Source: Bhargavaea sp. CC-171006 | Lineage (GTDB): Bacteria > Bacillota > Bacilli > Bacillales_A > Planococcaceae | DNA length: 64,000 nt | Assembly (NCBI RefSeq): GCF_009761675.1 | Contig: NZ_QUZH01000033.1 | Location: 1 to 64,000, forward strand | Direction of reading: 5' to 3' | Part shown: positions 62,147 through 64,000 of the stretch, piece by piece | How positions within the stretch are numbered: position 1 is the first letter of the stretch | Layout of the letters: each line of letters begins with the position of its first letter | Position numbers and translations under genes: made by a program | The notes under the pieces: model-generated | Databases searched by the model: none | Seen by the model: only the letters and a program-made list of their open reading frames with translations | Told to the model about the DNA's origin: nothing

Positions 62147-62779
62147 TCAGTACATGAACCGGTTCATGAACCGGAGCTGGTCAAACTGCTGGACGGATTC
62201 CTGGTCCACGCGGTTGCCGATCCTTGCCATCAGACAGTTTGCAGGATGCGAGCTGATTTCAGGGTCGTCCGTTGCATAATAGGTGAGCCCACCGGCATTC
62301 ATCATCTTTTCCATCACCTTGCGGTACTCCCATACATTCAGTTTTGTTCCCTTGAGATCCCAGTGCCAATAGTATTCTGTCGTGATGACGATGTAGTCTT
62401 CCATCTGGTCATCCATCATTGAGACTTTCAGCAACTGTTTGCCGACGCCACCACTCCGGAAGGCAGGGATGACTTCAATGGCCCCGAGTTCGATCAGGTT
62501 TTCCATTTTGCCTTCCGACCAACGCTCCAGCGGATCAGGATAAAGGAATGTCACATAGCCGACAATTGTGTTTTCATGGCGTGCTATGATAATCCGCCCC
62601 TCGGGCAGTTTCGAGATACCGATAATGGCCCGGTGCTGCTGTTCCGGCTGGCGGAAGGCAACCAGGTCTTCGTGGAATTCAAGCGATTCCAATGTTTCGG
62701 GAGAGATCGGCCCCTCGATGATTAAATCTCCAGACGGATGGGCCAGCTCCGACGAATAGTAGGTTTTCACATGTTCCAA
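62147..62779 (-). CDS. acuA: AcuA, GNAT protein acetyltransferase
   Basis: GNAT N-acetyltransferase, 210 aa, which acetylates and inactivates acetyl-CoA synthetase AcsA. The acetyl-CoA loop region VIPAFRSGGVGKQLL is visible. It starts with TTG after AGGCGGTG. In B. subtilis acsA lies divergently upstream; here an SDR-TetR pair does, so the target gene is elsewhere. Confidence 0.92.
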   Translation of the reverse strand: MEHVKTYYSSELAHPSGDLIIEGPISPETLESLEFHEDLVAFRQPEQQHRAIIGISKLPEGRIIIARHENTIVGYVTFLYPDPLERWSEGKMENLIELGAIEVIPAFRSGGVGKQLLKVSMMDDQMEDYIVITTEYYWHWDLKGTKLNVWEYRKVMEKMMNAGGLTYYATDDPEISSHPANCLMARIGNRVDQESVQQFDQLRFMNRFMY

Positions 62780-62791
62780 ATTGTCACCGCC

Positions 62792-62797
62792 TCATTA
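62792..62797 (-). promoter_or_regulatory. acuA -10 element
   Basis: A perfect TATAAT on the minus strand, 12 bases upstream of the TTG start codon. No good -35 is visible at the usual distance; a second TATAAT-like box lies at 62813-62818. Confidence 0.5.
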
Positions 62798-62819
62798 TAG
62801 TGGCTATTACAGATTATAC

Positions 62820-62835
62820 ATGAATGCGCTCACAT
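62820..62835. promoter_or_regulatory. cre-like site upstream of acuA
   Basis: ATGAATGCGCTCACAT differs from WTGNNARCGNWWWCAW at two positions. It lies upstream of the acuA -10 boxes. acuABC is known to be CcpA-controlled in B. subtilis. Confidence 0.5.
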
Positions 62836-62936
62836 GATGGGGGAGAATTTTCTCATTTGTGTGACCACGGCCTGTACTGCGGACCAAAGATCCGACAAAA
62901 ATCCTATTCCCTCTAATAGACGGCAGAATCATCATG

Positions 62937-62965
62937 TTGACGCTTTCCTATTATTTTAATATTCT
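62937..62965 (+). promoter_or_regulatory. Sigma-A promoter of SDR-TetR operon
   Basis: TTGACG (62937-62942), 17-base spacer, TATTCT (62960-62965). Confidence 0.75.
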
Positions 62966-62967
62966 AA

Positions 62968-62985
62968 ACATACCGTCCGGTATGT
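62968..62985. promoter_or_regulatory. TetR-type operator
   Basis: ACATACCG-TC-CGGTATGT, 8-bp perfect arms with a 2-base centre, directly over the expected transcription start. Such short GC-centred palindromes are typical for TetR-family repressors, and a TetR gene lies in the same operon. Confidence 0.75.
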
Positions 62986-63056
62986 ACAATACATTGTCCG
63001 ATGATGCTTATACCGGAAGGGCTTGATCGAGAAAAAGGGGAAGAGGTGCATGAAAG

Positions 63057-63827
63057 ATGAGTGTATTGGATCTGTTCAGGCTTGACGGAAAAACGGCGAT
63101 TGTCACCGGGGGAGGCAGGGGGCTCGGTGCGCAGATTGCGGAAGCCTATGCGGAGGCAGGGGCGAATGTGGTCGTCTGTTCACGGAATCTGGAGGCCTGT
63201 GAAGAGATGAGCCGAAAGTTGAGGGAGAGGGGGACGGACTCACTTGCTTTCCGCTGTGATGTCACGGACCCCGAAGAGGTAAGGGGTGTCGTGGAAGGAA
63301 CTCTCGAACATTTCGGCAGAATCGATATACTCGTCAACAATAGTGGAGCCACATGGGGAGCGACCGTTGAGGAAATGCCGATCGAGGCTTGGGAAAAGGT
63401 GATTAACGTGAATGTAACAGGAACGTTCCTCATGAGCCAGGAGGCAGGAAAAGCAATGATTTCCCAGAAAGGCGGGAAAATCATTAACATCGCGTCCATT
63501 GCCGGATTTGGCGGGACACCGCCTTTTATGCAGACAATCGGCTACAACACAAGCAAAGGCGCGGTCATGACATTCACAAAAGACCTTGCTGTGAAATGGG
63601 GACGGCATGGCATTAATGTCAATGCCATCGCACCGGGCTTTTTCCCGACCAAGATGTCAAAGGTGCTGATTGAAAGAGGGAATGATGCCATTATGCAGAA
63701 TACGCCTCTCGGTAGGCTGGGCAGTGACTCCGATCTGAAGGGAGCGGCTCTATTCCTTGCATCACCGGCCTCAGACTACGTTACGGGGGATATTCTCACA
63801 GTAGACGGCGGCATGCATGCTATGTGA
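63057..63827 (+). CDS. Short-chain dehydrogenase/reductase
   Basis: Classical SDR, 256 aa: the NAD(P) motif TGGGRGLGAQIA, NNSGAT (a variant of NNAG), catalytic S147, Y163 and K167 (NIASIAGF, GYNTSKGA), and a C-terminal DYVTGDILTVDGGMHAM. It resembles gluconate-5-dehydrogenase or 3-oxoacyl-ACP reductase-like enzymes, without a unique substrate signature. Start after GAAGAGGTG. It is first in an operon with a TetR gene. Confidence 0.9.
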   Translation: MSVLDLFRLDGKTAIVTGGGRGLGAQIAEAYAEAGANVVVCSRNLEACEEMSRKLRERGTDSLAFRCDVTDPEEVRGVVEGTLEHFGRIDILVNNSGATWGATVEEMPIEAWEKVINVNVTGTFLMSQEAGKAMISQKGGKIINIASIAGFGGTPPFMQTIGYNTSKGAVMTFTKDLAVKWGRHGINVNAIAPGFFPTKMSKVLIERGNDAIMQNTPLGRLGSDSDLKGAALFLASPASDYVTGDILTVDGGMHAM

Positions 63828-63885
63828 CCGGAGGAAGTTATAGACAAGTGATACGGTTCACTCAAGCACTCGGGGAGAATGACCG

Positions 63886-64000
63886 ATGAAAGAAAAAATC
63901 ATACGTGCAAGCATTACGCTTTTTGAACAGAGAGGGTTCAGTTCCACATCTGTCCAGGACATCGTCGACCTGATCGGAGCCACTAAGGGGACCTTTTATT
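63886..64000 (+). CDS. TetR-family regulator (3' end beyond window)
   Basis: MKEKIIRASITLFEQRGFSS and the following DIVDLIGATKGTFYY form the first 38 residues: a complete TetR N-terminal HTH. The ligand domain lies outside the window. GGGGAGAATGACCG precedes the ATG. Probably the repressor acting at 62968-62985. Confidence 0.92.
   Translation, partial: MKEKIIRASITLFEQRGFSSTSVQDIVDLIGATKGTFY

Overview
The window is an ordinary, densely packed chromosomal stretch from a Gram-positive Bacillales bacterium. Gene order closely follows the yteA-men, ytk/ytm/pckA/metK, ytp/ytq/ytt, ytfP-ytgP and ytnP-ytpR-sftA-murC-ytxGH-aroA-ccpA-acuCBA blocks of Bacillus subtilis. Base composition looks GC-rich for the order (mid-fifties percent, judged by eye). 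With strong Shine-Dalgarno sites, T-box and S-box leaders and sigma-B style promoters, this suggests a Planococcaceae member (Bhargavaea/Sporosarcina-like). The genus is an inference. I see no rRNA, prophage, insertion sequence, CRISPR array or defence island.

Layout: 1-524 is the end of a tRNA cluster (Phe partial, Gly, Ile, Asn, Ser, Glu) with its terminator. 537-8768 holds yteA and menaquinone synthesis: menA on the minus strand, menF-D-H-B and then menE on the plus strand. menC is not here. 8810-12468 has an orphan zinc-binding lipoprotein gene with a Zur box, yidD, dps, an unknown gene, ytkD and ytmA. 12536-16409 carries pckA, an S-box riboswitch with metK, and ytoA. 16531-27508 is a mixed accessory stretch: a ytpA-like hydrolase lacking its nucleophile serine, two orphan small genes, a UvrD-like helicase, a fluoride-channel pair, a large catalase, a nuclease, hutG, the alkylpyrone pair bpsA-bpsB and mnmM.

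27678-35121 has yttB, scoAB, a moxR-DUF58-DUF4129 operon and a cyanate/NimT-type MFS gene. 35245-41961 has a leucine T-box with leuS, a 21-bp tandem repeat, ytfP, murJ (ytgP) and a pseudouridine synthase. 42037-51780 has ytzE, pepV, dat, ytlR, trmB, ytnP, ytzB, ytoP, a DUF84 NTPase, a lipoprotein, ytpQ and ytpR. 51978-64000 has sftA, murC, the ytxG/ytxH stress pair, aroA, ccpA, acuCBA and the start of an SDR-TetR operon with its own operator.

Regulation visible in the sequence joins distant genes. Four sigma-B-like promoters (dps, an orphan 78-aa gene, katE, ytxG) form a general-stress group. CcpA is encoded here, and cre-like sites lie upstream of aroA-ccpA, acuA and scoA. pckA carries a CcpN-like box over its -10. 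I found no clearly undescribed large system. The best leads for something new are the 30-residue reading frame coupled at both ends to moxR and DUF58, the 21-bp tandem repeat, the sigma-B orphan protein, and the SDR/TetR operator.
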